Source: Leptospira kanakyensis (GTDB taxonomy: Bacteria > Spirochaetota > Leptospiria > Leptospirales > Leptospiraceae). Taken from it: a stretch of 64,000 nt of DNA. The position numbers and the translations under genes were made by a program. Location: assembly GCF_004769235.1 (NCBI RefSeq), contig NZ_RQFG01000016.1:62001-126000 (forward strand), in the 5' to 3' direction. The notes under the pieces are model-generated. The model was given only the letters and a program-made list of their open reading frames with translations. It made no database searches and was not told the DNA's origin. Shown piece by piece: positions 54,080-62,848 of this stretch (position 1 is its first letter; each line of letters opens with the position of its first letter).

Positions 54080-54540
54080 GTGGACACCCAACCCTTTTTG
54101 TTCACAAAAAATTTAGTCTTACATTGAGGACAAAGATAATCTCCGGCCAATTTCCACCTAAGGAGAGATTGGCATTCAGGGCAATGGACGGTTTTTTCTT
54201 CTGATTTGGGTGTGAGTTCGTTTGCGGGTGTTTCACTGAGGATTTGTGATTCTAGATAGTGAATGCACTCGGATTCTGTAGGAAAAAAATGAAACCCTAA
54301 CGGCAAATTTTCGGTAAGAGAACCTTTCCACCCAAATCCAGCCACTTTTGAGCCTGTTTCTTTGCAACGTTCGGTAATCTTTCTTAGAAACTCCCAACCG
54401 ACCTCTGTGACTTCTTCCACTTCCGAAAAATCAAGGCAAAAAAGAGAGGGGGAAAGAGTTTCCTCCTTCAATTTTAGATAAAGTTCTGAGCCGATTTCCG
54501 CAGAAAATGTTCCCGCTAGGCGGAAAAGAAGTGATTTCAA
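54061..54540 (-). CDS. STAS-like domain fused to a zinc ribbon
   Basis: A 159-residue protein. The N-terminal 100 residues resemble a STAS domain (LFCLDFSEVEEVTEVGWEFLR corresponds to the conserved loop and helix of anti-anti-sigma factors). The C-terminal part is a zinc ribbon with two CxxC pairs (CPECQ and CPQCK). In SpoIIAA-type proteins a Ser in DSSG is phosphorylated. Here the equivalent is VTEVG, without Ser at the expected place, so classic partner switching is doubtful. The fusion with a zinc ribbon is unusual. It overlaps the hrpB end by 19 bases. Because the window encodes several SpoIIE phosphatases and a HATPase, a signalling role is tempting but unproved. Confidence 0.65.
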   Translation of the reverse strand: MKSLLFRLAGTFSAEIGSELYLKLKEETLSPSLFCLDFSEVEEVTEVGWEFLRKITERCKETGSKVAGFGWKGSLTENLPLGFHFFPTESECIHYLESQILSETPANELTPKSEEKTVHCPECQSLLRWKLAGDYLCPQCKTKFFVNKKGWVSTYERLL

Positions 54541-54623
54541 ACAGGTTTTTCCTCTTTTCTATTCTTCGGAAAAGATTCTGTATTTACAAGGAATTTTGTT
54601 CCTAATACCCTTATTTATCAGAT

Positions 54624-56507
54624 ATGAAATCGATACCTAGACGATACTGGGTTTTACCAGTCGACATACTCTTTATGTTTTTGTCGTATTTTCTCGCACA
54701 TCTTGTGCGATTCGAGAATGTACGATTTTTAGATAGTTATCCTGACTTTTGGGTCTGTGCGACTATCGTCGTAGTTTCGCGGAGTGTCGTATTTTTATTC
54801 TCAGGGATTTACAGATCCCTTTGGTCTTACGCATCCTTACATGACCTACTTTCTATCATCAAAGCCACTGTCCTTTCTTCTCTTGTTTCCACTTTGGCAC
54901 TTCTTTTTTATAACCGGTTCTACCAACTCTCGCGGATGGTTCCGATTCTTGACACTCTCATCTTACTTGGATTTTTATGTTTACGAAGTTTGAGTTGGAG
55001 GATGTTACGAGAACAGATCTTTAGTTCTGACAAATCCAAAGGCGGAATTCCTGTCCTACTTGTAGGTGCGGGGAAATTGGGAAGTTCCTTCTTAACAGAA
55101 ATTAGACGAAATGTGGATTTGGATTATTCACCGATTGGATTTTTGGATGATAACCTTTCCAAAAAAGGTGGATACATCCAAGGAATTCCCATCCTCGGAT
55201 CCACAGATGAAATTGGTAAAATTTTAACTCGTTTCGGCGTGAAAAAAGTAATTATGACTGTACCACAACCGGATGGACGAGTGGTCAGCAAACTTATGAA
55301 AGAATGTGAAGGTGCAGGAGTGGATTTTAAAATCCTTCCTACCTTTGGTGAATATTTATCTGGCAAACCAAACATCACACAACTTAGGGAAGTACAAGTG
55401 GAAGACCTTTTGGGTAGACCCACTGTGGATTTAGAAATTGAATCCATTCGTTCTTATTTGGAAAAAAAAGTTATTCTTGTTACAGGTGCTGGTGGTTCTA
55501 TCGGTTCCGAAATTTGTAGACAAGTGGCACTTTTTAAACCAAGTGTCCTTGTGATTTTAGACGCCGCCGAAACTCCGTTATACGAAATTGATTATGAACT
55601 TAGAAAAAATTTTTCTGATTTAAACATAGACATCCGACCCGTCATTGCTGACGTCAAAAACTTGTCCCGTATTTCGGCAATTTTTGAAGAACACCGCCCT
55701 TCGGTTGTTTTCCATTCTGCTGCTTACAAACACGTTCCGATGATGGAAATCAATCCCTCAGAAGCCGTTCTCAACAATGTGATGGGCACAAAGAATGTAG
55801 CGGATGTTTGTCGGTTGATTGGAGTAGAACGTTTTGTTTTGATCTCTACGGACAAAGCAGTGAACCCTGTGAATGTGATGGGAGCTTCTAAACGAGCTGC
55901 GGAAATTTATCTGCAACATATCTCTCAAAATTCAAGGACTAAGTTTATTACCGTACGATTTGGGAACGTACTCGGATCCAATGGAAGTGTAATCCCACGT
56001 TTTCGTGAACAAATCAAAAGAGGTGGCCCAGTTACAGTCACCCATCCCGAAGTCATTCGTTATTTTATGACTATTCCGGAAGCCACCCAACTAGTGTTAC
56101 AGGCTGGAAGTATGGGAGAACACGGAGAAATTTTCCTTTTGGATATGGGAGAACCTGTAAGAATTCTTTCCCTTGCCGAAGAGATGATTCGTCTTTCCGG
56201 ATACACCCCTCACAAAGACATAGCCATTGAATTTTCTGGGCTTCGTCCTGGTGAAAAGTTATACGAAGAACTCCTTCTCAACCAAGAAGGAATCAAAAAA
56301 ACACACCATCCAAAAATCCGAATTGCGGCACCTTTGGAAAACTACAACCTACTTCTCTTTCAAAACAAACTCAACAGGTTGTTTTCTCTTGCCAAAGCCA
56401 ATAAAAATAGAGAGGTTTTTGGTGCCTTCAAAGATATCATTCCCGAATATAAAGTCCACGACGAATACATCGAGTGGGAAACATCACATGGTAAAAGGAA
56501 TTTATGA
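54624..56507 (+). CDS. Nucleoside-diphosphate-sugar dehydratase/epimerase, FlaA1/CapD family
   Basis: A 627-residue membrane-anchored sugar-nucleotide enzyme. Four helices in the first 110 residues are followed by a first Rossmann part (LLVGAGKLGSSF near 145). The catalytic SDR domain follows from about 285 (LVTGAGGSIGSEICRQ). It has STDKAVNPVNVMGASKRAAEIY with the family's TDKA/K active site. Relatives (WbpM, PglF, CapD) dehydrate UDP-GlcNAc at C4/C6 for surface glycans. Its stop overlaps the next start (ATGA). It probably makes an activated sugar for LPS O-antigen or capsule. The exact substrate is not determined. Confidence 0.9.
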   Translation: MKSIPRRYWVLPVDILFMFLSYFLAHLVRFENVRFLDSYPDFWVCATIVVVSRSVVFLFSGIYRSLWSYASLHDLLSIIKATVLSSLVSTLALLFYNRFYQLSRMVPILDTLILLGFLCLRSLSWRMLREQIFSSDKSKGGIPVLLVGAGKLGSSFLTEIRRNVDLDYSPIGFLDDNLSKKGGYIQGIPILGSTDEIGKILTRFGVKKVIMTVPQPDGRVVSKLMKECEGAGVDFKILPTFGEYLSGKPNITQLREVQVEDLLGRPTVDLEIESIRSYLEKKVILVTGAGGSIGSEICRQVALFKPSVLVILDAAETPLYEIDYELRKNFSDLNIDIRPVIADVKNLSRISAIFEEHRPSVVFHSAAYKHVPMMEINPSEAVLNNVMGTKNVADVCRLIGVERFVLISTDKAVNPVNVMGASKRAAEIYLQHISQNSRTKFITVRFGNVLGSNGSVIPRFREQIKRGGPVTVTHPEVIRYFMTIPEATQLVLQAGSMGEHGEIFLLDMGEPVRILSLAEEMIRLSGYTPHKDIAIEFSGLRPGEKLYEELLLNQEGIKKTHHPKIRIAAPLENYNLLLFQNKLNRLFSLAKANKNREVFGAFKDIIPEYKVHDEYIEWETSHGKRNL

Positions 56508-56962
56508 GCGAAAAACTCACCCAGGAAGAAATCACAACATTACGTGAGTTTAAAAGGGATTTGTTCAATCTCTATTGGGAACGGTTCGGAGTGTTTTACA
56601 TTCATGTTATGCCCCATCCAAAATTGGAAATTGGGAAACGTGGATTACTCAATGCTGAAAAAGAATCGGGCATCGTACTTGTGTTTGGTGACAAAGCGGT
56701 AAAAGTTTTAGACAGTAAACCAGATTATTTATTTGCAGAACTACAATTTGGATCGGCTTGGGAACCAACTATGATTCCTTGGGATGCTGTATTTCGTATT
56801 TATGATAAGTTTCAAAATTCAGCAACACAACTCAGGTTTTTGCAAGTGGAAACAGTTCCTAGTGTAGAAGAAAATATTTCTAAACCTAAGGTCACAAAAC
56901 CAGAAGTGACAGGGGATGGAAATGTAATCCGAGTTGATTTTGGAGGGAAACGAAACGAATGA
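56504..56962 (+). CDS. SspB-like ClpXP adaptor candidate
   Basis: A 152-residue cytoplasmic protein. The core motif LFAELQFGSAWEPTMIPWDAVFRIYD matches the SspB pattern FxARFGG...V(P)xxAVxAIY. In E. coli this family tethers ssrA-tagged proteins to ClpXP. A flexible Lys/Pro/Val-rich linker follows, and the chain ends VIRVDFGGKR, placed like the ClpX-binding tail of SspB. The gene is sandwiched between the sugar dehydratase and the permease genes with ATGA overlaps at both ends (56504-56507 and 56959-56962). That is an odd operon for an adaptor. The assignment is moderate and rests on motif resemblance only. Confidence 0.6.
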   Translation: MSEKLTQEEITTLREFKRDLFNLYWERFGVFYIHVMPHPKLEIGKRGLLNAEKESGIVLVFGDKAVKVLDSKPDYLFAELQFGSAWEPTMIPWDAVFRIYDKFQNSATQLRFLQVETVPSVEENISKPKVTKPEVTGDGNVIRVDFGGKRNE

Positions 56963-58578
56963 ATTTTTTTACCATCACTCGGGGTGATCTCGACGGTTTT
57001 TTTGGTCTCATGGTGGACAACCTCATCCAACTTTTGGTTCTCTCCGCTCTCTGTATTGGAGTTTGTGGGTTCCCACTCCTTTTTGTTACTTCTGTAGTCC
57101 TTCCCGGTGCAGCAGTTTCTTTACTCGTAGGAAATGTTTTTTATGCATGGCAAGCCTGGAAACTAGGTCAAAAAACTCACCGAACAGATGTTACCGCAAT
57201 CCCCTACGGAATCAATACAGTATCTCTTTTTGCTTTTGTTTTTTTTGTTATGTTTCCCACCTATCAGGCTACAGGTGACTATGTAGCAGCTTGGAAAGCA
57301 GGACTTCTTGTATCTTTTGTTTCCGGTTGTATCGAAGTGATCGGTTCTTTTGTGGCTGCAAAAATCCGCAAATACACACCCAGAGCCGCTCTACTTTCTG
57401 CTTTGGCGGGAATTGCCATCACCTTCATTTCGATGGATTTTTTACTTCGGACCTTTGAAAGACCAATCGTCGCCTTCATTCCGCTAGGTATTATCCTTTT
57501 ACAATACTTTGGGAAAGTCAGATTTCCTTTTGGGATTCCGGGAGGTCTTCTTTCGGTAATCCTCGGAATTTTGTTGTCCTATCTTTCTTCGTTTTGGGGA
57601 GATCCTATTTACAAACCAGGAGCCATTGAAAGTGGATTACAAACTCTTGGGATTTATTTTCCTCAAATTTCCATCAGTCCTCTGCTTGATACTCTAACCT
57701 ACGCCAATATCAAAGCCTACTTTTCTATCATCCTACCTATGGGAATTTTTAATGTCATAGGATCCTTACAAAATATTGAATCTGCAGAAGCATCTGGAGA
57801 TAGTTTTGATACCAAAACTTCGCTCCTTGTGAATGGACTAGGGACCCTTGCAGGAACCGCTTTTGGTTCACCTTTCCCTACTACAATCTATATTGGTCAC
57901 CCCGGTTGGAAGGCTCTTGGAGCTAAACATAGTTATTCGGTGCTTTCTGGAATTTTTATGACCGTTGTCAGTTTGTTTGGCCTAATGGGTCTCATCCAAG
58001 CTTTGATTCCCGTAGAAGCAGGAATGGCCATTGTCCTTTGGATTGGAATTGTGATTACAAGCCAGGCCTTCCAAGCAATACCCAAACACCACTCGCCAGC
58101 AGTTGTTGTTGGTCTTTTGCCAGCCTTTGCCGGTTGGGCAGTGCTCATCATTCAGAATGTATTTATCTTTTTGGATGGGAAATTACAGACCACTTTACAA
58201 GAATTAGGTGTAAAACAAGTAGTTCATTTTTCTTTATCAGATATCCCTCCTCATTTGCCTTTCCTGCCTTATGCACTCTCTGGAGTTTTAGCATTATCAC
58301 AAGGTTTTCTCATCACCTCGATGGTGTGGTCGGCAATGGTTGTATTTATTTTAGAAAGAGAATGGTTGAAAGCTTCCCTTTGGGCAGTGATTGCTGCTGT
58401 ACTTTCGATGGTGGGTTGGATCCATGCTTATGAATTACAAGGGAACGCCATTCTGAACCGATTCACTGAACTTGCAAGTTTGGATTTCCCTATTGCTTAT
58501 CTTTCTCTGGCGGTTTTATTTTTATTGATACAGCTTCTCAATAATCCAAAACAAAATCCCGACAAATTCGGGCATTAA
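56959..58578 (+). CDS. NCS2/AzgA-type transporter (purine permease-like)
   Basis: A 539-residue integral membrane protein with about twelve to fourteen helices. TAIPYGINTVSLFAFVF and AGTAFGSPFPTTIYIGHPGWKALGA are shared with the AzgA/NCS2 nucleobase transporters. The family usually imports adenine, guanine or hypoxanthine, but some members carry other anions. An apt gene is found 1.1 kb downstream (htpX between), which agrees with purine salvage. It overlaps the SspB-like gene by four bases. The specific substrate is not proved by sequence. Confidence 0.8.
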   Translation: MNFFTITRGDLDGFFGLMVDNLIQLLVLSALCIGVCGFPLLFVTSVVLPGAAVSLLVGNVFYAWQAWKLGQKTHRTDVTAIPYGINTVSLFAFVFFVMFPTYQATGDYVAAWKAGLLVSFVSGCIEVIGSFVAAKIRKYTPRAALLSALAGIAITFISMDFLLRTFERPIVAFIPLGIILLQYFGKVRFPFGIPGGLLSVILGILLSYLSSFWGDPIYKPGAIESGLQTLGIYFPQISISPLLDTLTYANIKAYFSIILPMGIFNVIGSLQNIESAEASGDSFDTKTSLLVNGLGTLAGTAFGSPFPTTIYIGHPGWKALGAKHSYSVLSGIFMTVVSLFGLMGLIQALIPVEAGMAIVLWIGIVITSQAFQAIPKHHSPAVVVGLLPAFAGWAVLIIQNVFIFLDGKLQTTLQELGVKQVVHFSLSDIPPHLPFLPYALSGVLALSQGFLITSMVWSAMVVFILEREWLKASLWAVIAAVLSMVGWIHAYELQGNAILNRFTELASLDFPIAYLSLAVLFLLIQLLNNPKQNPDKFGH

Positions 58579-58627
58579 TTTGCTTGTAATCTAAGACTCA
58601 AACAAGTACAGTTTTAGTCTAACAAAC

Positions 58628-58644
58628 AGGTTCCATGTGAACCT
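58628..58644 (+). promoter_or_regulatory. Inverted repeat directly before the htpX ribosome-binding site
   Basis: AGGTTC-CATGT-GAACCT is a perfect 6-bp inverted repeat with a 5-base loop at 58628-58644. Two bases later comes AAGGAG (58646-58651), the Shine-Dalgarno for the ATG at 58663. It could be an operator or an RNA hairpin that controls translation. It is not the CIRCE element. Confidence 0.45.
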
Positions 58645-58662
58645 TAAGGAGAACAATTTCCT

Positions 58663-59553
58663 ATGACTTGGATCAAACGAATCGGTTTTTTCCTGTTAAC
58701 CAATATTTTGATTATGACTACCATCTCTATCGTAACCACATTGCTTGGTTCGATGGGATTTAGCATCCGTGCCTATGGTTTGGATCTAACTAGACTCATT
58801 GTATTCTGTTTAATGTGGGGTATGGCGGGGTCTTTCATCTCGCTTTTACTTTCTAAAATGATGGCGAAGTGGTCGATGGGTGTAAAAGTCATCGATCCCA
58901 AAAATGCTTCTGCGCCGGAAATGGATGTGTATCGCCGCGTGCAATCACTCGCACAAAGAGCTCACCTTCCTATGCCTGAAGTAGGAATTTACGATTCACC
59001 AGAAGTGAATGCGTTTGCTACTGGCCCAAGTAAATCCAGTTCGCTTGTTGCTGTTTCTACGGGATTATTAAATCGTATGAATGCTCAGGAGTTAGAAGGT
59101 GTGCTTGCACATGAATTATCACACGTAGCCAACGGAGACATGGTAACACTGACTCTCATTCAAGGTGTTGTGAACTCATTTGCTATGTTCATCTCTCGAA
59201 TCATTGCATACATTGCGTCCAACGCAGTGAAAGAAGAAATGGCGCATATCGTAAGAATTGCTGTGACTATCCTTCTTGACATTGTGTTCTCAATTCTTGG
59301 TTCTATGGCAGTGGCTTATTTTTCACGCCAAAGAGAGTTCCGTGCGGACGCTGGTGGTGCGAAACTTGCGGGAAGAGAGTCTATGATTTCTGCTTTGGAA
59401 TCACTCCGCCAAATGGTAGATATGCCAGAGGATCCAAGAGGAGAAGCTCTTGCTTCCTTTAAGATCTCTTCTAACAAAGGTGGATTCCTTTCTCTATTTG
59501 CAACCCACCCTGCTTTAGAAGAAAGAATTTTAGCTCTAAAACAAATGAGATAA
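58663..59553 (+). CDS. htpX: Membrane protease HtpX
   Basis: M48-family zinc metalloprotease of the inner membrane, involved in quality control of membrane proteins. The 296-residue protein has two N-terminal membrane helices (about 7-28 and 37-58) and the zinc motif HELSHVANGD (about 149-158). A second hydrophobic pair follows, and the third zinc ligand is in FSRQREFRADAGGAKLAG (Glu). Length is normal. The start has AAGGAG upstream. A hairpin lies just before it. A good terminator follows before apt. In E. coli htpX is stress-induced; here the hairpin may have that role. Confidence 0.95.
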   Translation: MTWIKRIGFFLLTNILIMTTISIVTTLLGSMGFSIRAYGLDLTRLIVFCLMWGMAGSFISLLLSKMMAKWSMGVKVIDPKNASAPEMDVYRRVQSLAQRAHLPMPEVGIYDSPEVNAFATGPSKSSSLVAVSTGLLNRMNAQELEGVLAHELSHVANGDMVTLTLIQGVVNSFAMFISRIIAYIASNAVKEEMAHIVRIAVTILLDIVFSILGSMAVAYFSRQREFRADAGGAKLAGRESMISALESLRQMVDMPEDPRGEALASFKISSNKGGFLSLFATHPALEERILALKQMR

Positions 59554-59585
59554 AATCTTCTAACAAAAGACTAACAAAGTAGAAA

Positions 59586-59612
59586 GGTCGGCAAATGAGC
59601 CGGCCTTTTTTT
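59586..59612 (+). terminator. Rho-independent terminator after htpX
   Basis: GGTCGGC (59586-59592) pairs with GCCGGCC (59599-59605) in a 7-bp GC-rich stem (one G-T pair) with a 6-base loop, followed by TTTTTTT. Confidence 0.85.
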
Positions 59613-59649
59613 ATTGCAAAGCCCTAGTCTTCCTTGGTTTCATCCTATT

Positions 59650-60183
59650 ATGTCCATTGTTAAATCTAAGATTCGAACCATTCCCGACTACCCAAAACCC
59701 GGGATCCTTTTTCGCGATATTACTTCCCTTCTCATCGACCCAGAAGGATTCCAACTCACCATTGGAATGTTTGTAGAACGATACCAAAATGCTAAATTAA
59801 ATAAAATTGCTGCCATTGATGCTAGAGGTTTTATCCCTGGAGCCGCACTTGCCTTCCAACTCGGAGTGGGATTTGTTCCCATTCGTAAAAAAGGAAAACT
59901 ACCAGGAACCACTATCTCTGAATCTTATGCTTTGGAATACGGTGTGGATCATGTAGAAATCCATACAGATGCCATTAACCCTGGTGAACGTGTTTTGATT
60001 ATGGACGATTTGATTGCTACTGGAGGTACTTTGGAGGCTTCGATCAAACTGGTTCAAAACCTAAAAGGAGTCATTCATGAATGTGCCACAATCATTGACT
60101 TACCAGATTTAGGTGGGGCAAAACGAATCAAAGATACTTACGGAATTGATGTATTTTCTATTTGCGAATTTGAAGGACATTAA
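59650..60183 (+). CDS. apt: Adenine phosphoribosyltransferase
   Basis: Salvages adenine to AMP with PRPP in the cytoplasm. The 177-residue protein begins with [19 protein letters not shown], the usual Apt N-terminus. The PRPP site is [41 protein letters not shown] is the flexible loop and base-recognition part. The ATG at 59650 gives the family length; an upstream in-frame codon at 59614 falls in the htpX terminator tail. The permease gene at 56959-58578 may supply its substrate. Confidence 0.95.
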   Translation: MSIVKSKIRTIPDYPKPGILFRDITSLLIDPEGFQLTIGMFVERYQNAKLNKIAAIDARGFIPGAALAFQLGVGFVPIRKKGKLPGTTISESYALEYGVDHVEIHTDAINPGERVLIMDDLIATGGTLEASIKLVQNLKGVIHECATIIDLPDLGGAKRIKDTYGIDVFSICEFEGH

Positions 60184-60222
60184 ATAGAAATTTACTTTTT
60201 CTTAAAAAACAAAGAGTTCTGT

Positions 60223-61353
60223 TTAGGTTATAGATTTCCAATCAGAATTCTTTGTTTTATCCACACGAATGCTCACCTCATTTCCCAGGAAATTCCACCG
60301 GACGACAAATAGTTTCTTTAGAATGTGAATTCCACGTCCACTTGTGACTAACTTTCTATCAGAATCAATAGGGCTCGGGATGAGTCTTGGATTAAAACCT
60401 TTCCCACTATCAATCACATACACATCAATGTACTTACGTGATTCAAATACATGAACTGTGATGATATCATCCTCTCTTTTCCCTCCATGTTCCAAGGCAT
60501 TGTCTAAAGTTTCATCTACAAGGATCTGAAACCAAAAACTATCCATAATATTTTTCCAATTCCTTTTTTCATACAATCTCCAAAGGTTTTCTTTGATAAG
60601 TCTGGAATTGGTTCTCGTTGCAAGGATTTGGTCTTCAAAGATTTTGTTTGATCTTTCAAAGATAAAAGAAAATGGATGTGTTAGGTAATCTTCTGTAAAA
60701 GAATAATGGAATAAAAAAACTACAAAACATGAAAGAAAAAGTAGATTCACAAATAGGAAAAAGTGTAAAAAATATTTTGTTGTGAGAGGGATGATATTTG
60801 GAACAAAACAAAGAACAATAAACAATACACAAGTAAAGAAGGTGGCCAAATAAATAAATTCCATAAATCTTTGGATGGCAGGAAAATTATACCTGAGTTT
60901 GGCAATGACAAGGTAGGAAAAAGTAATGACAGCTAACACAAAATAGGTGTTATAATAATATTTTAACAGAATGAGACTTGCCTGAGGGAAAACTTCATTG
61001 AGTAACCCCAGGTCCACAAACAACAACATAATCCCCATTCCCAAAACAAAGGAACAAATCACAACAAGTCTCGGGAAATTACGAAAGAAGGTTGGGAACT
61101 GTAAACCAAAGTATAACAAAACAAAGGATAAAAAAACTAAATAGGTAGAGATGGAATGCGCTTGGTTTAAGATTTGATTTTCCAAGAACAAAGTATCAGA
61201 AAGTATCGTCAAATCTCCGATACAGAAAAAAGCCGCGAGGATTGAAAAACTTGTTTTCATTCTTGTCCGAGGATTCTTTCTAAATGAAACAATACCGGCA
61301 ATCAGTGAAAAAAAGGCGGTAACTCCGAATATGATGGATTCAAACAAACTCAT
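60223..61353 (-). CDS. Membrane HATPase (serine kinase/RsbW-like) protein
   Basis: A 376-residue protein. About seven membrane helices occupy residues 1-220. The C-terminal part from about 245 has an HATPase domain: VDETLDNALEHGG (N box), VIDSGKGFNP (G1) and TSGRGIHILKKLF (G2). No His-containing dimerisation domain is present, so it is not a normal histidine kinase. It is closer to RsbW/anti-sigma type serine kinases, but with a membrane sensor in front. Such kinases are the usual opponents of SpoIIE phosphatases encoded elsewhere in this window. The start at 61353 shares CATG with the divergent htrA-like gene. Confidence 0.75.
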   Translation of the reverse strand: MSLFESIIFGVTAFFSLIAGIVSFRKNPRTRMKTSFSILAAFFCIGDLTILSDTLFLENQILNQAHSISTYLVFLSFVLLYFGLQFPTFFRNFPRLVVICSFVLGMGIMLLFVDLGLLNEVFPQASLILLKYYYNTYFVLAVITFSYLVIAKLRYNFPAIQRFMEFIYLATFFTCVLFIVLCFVPNIIPLTTKYFLHFFLFVNLLFLSCFVVFLFHYSFTEDYLTHPFSFIFERSNKIFEDQILATRTNSRLIKENLWRLYEKRNWKNIMDSFWFQILVDETLDNALEHGGKREDDIITVHVFESRKYIDVYVIDSGKGFNPRLIPSPIDSDRKLVTSGRGIHILKKLFVVRWNFLGNEVSIRVDKTKNSDWKSIT

Positions 61354-62844
61354 GCAAAAACAAAAAAAAATTCTCTCCTCCCCTTTCCTCTTTGCGAGTA
61401 CTATTTTGTTTTTTACGAGTTTATTCTTAAGCCCAGTTTACACGCAAGAAAACAGACAATCCATCGACGAAATCAAGAAATCTGTAGTCCAAATCCGAGT
61501 ATTTTCACAAGCCAAAGACCCCTTCTCACCCTGGATCTCCTCAGGAATTTCTGCCTCGACTGGTTCAGGTTTTTTGATTTCTAAAAACCGCATCCTCACC
61601 AATGCCCATGTTGTCTCCAACGCAAAATTTATGGAGGCTCAAAGGAACAACCAGACGGAATGGTATGAATTAAAAGTTTTGTTCATTGCACATGATTGTG
61701 ATTTGGCGCTTCTAGAAGTTCCTGATCCCGAATTTTATGAAGACAGTAATTTTTTAGAACTAGGAAATTTGCCGGAACTGGCAAGCCCAGTTGATATCAT
61801 CGGATATCCCATTGGTGGTAGCAAAATATCCGTTAGCCGAGGAATTGTTTCACGGATTGAACAATCAACGTATGCACATTCCCAAATCGATAGCCATTTG
61901 GTGGTGCAAGTGGATGCTGCCATCAATCCAGGAAACTCTGGTGGGCCTGCACTCCAAAATGGGAAGGTGGTAGGTGTTGCCTTCCAAGCCTCGACCAAAG
62001 GTGAAAATATTGGTTACATCATCCCCACAGGTGTGATCCAACATTTTCTAAAGGATATCGAAGACGGAACTTACCACGGATATGTTGAATTGGGAATCCA
62101 AACCCAACCCTCCTATTCTGAATCCCATAGAAAGTTTTATGAAATTCCTCCGTCTATTGAAGGGGTTTTTGTCACAAAAGTTTTAAAAGCAGGTTCTGCC
62201 GATGGATTTCTAAAACCGGGTGATTATTTAACAGCCATAGATGGAAGAAAAATTGGTCGTAATGGAAATCTACTAGAAGTTAGTTCCATTGATTTTTTAG
62301 AACTAGTAGATAATAAGTTTGCTGGTGATGAGATTCAGTTCGATCTCATTCGAAATAAGAAAAAAATAAATGTAAAATTCCCAGCTAAAAAGATGCCACA
62401 GATGGAAAACCAAAGATCGCGATATGGAATCAATTACGATTATGTTTTGTTTGGTTTGGTGGCCTTGTGTTTCAAACTGTCAACAGAGACCTTCTAGAAA
62501 CTTGGAGTAAAAATGGACAAACACAAGGAGGAAGCCTTCTTGTGTATCGGTTTTATGATGCCACAACACTTTCTGATGGAGCTACCGAAGATGTTGTTTT
62601 GTATCGCAAACTCCCTCACCCTAATAATTCCAATGCCGATTTTTATCTGAATATGGTCGTGGAATCTTTGAACGGTAACAAGGTAAAAAATCTGGCTCAT
62701 ATGAAAGAACTACTTGGTTCTTCGAAAGAAAAAACCATAAGAATCCAATTTTATGGAATTCAACTTCCAATGATTTTGGATAAAGAAGAGTCCGAACGGG
62801 CCGACCTTGAAATCAAAAACACATACCACCTAACAGGAAATTAA
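61352..62844 (+). pseudogene. HtrA/Deg-type serine protease, split by a frameshift
   Basis: The first frame (61352-62497) has a signal peptide, then a trypsin-like protease with a complete triad: His86 in LTNAHVV, Asp117 in HDCDLALLEV and Ser196 in NPGNSGGPAL. A PDZ domain follows (about 250-340). The frame then goes out of register at about 62450-62462, where TTTGG is tandemly duplicated (TTTGGTTTGGTGG), and ends at 62497. The rest of the gene continues in another frame to 62844, with GGLVFQTVNRDLLETW expected at the join. The downstream paralogue has AGIVFQELSEMYL at the same place. Removing five bases would restore about 497 residues. It could be a sequence error, a phase-variable switch or a true pseudogene; the protease domain itself is intact. 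Confidence 0.8.
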
Positions 62845-62848
62845 AATT

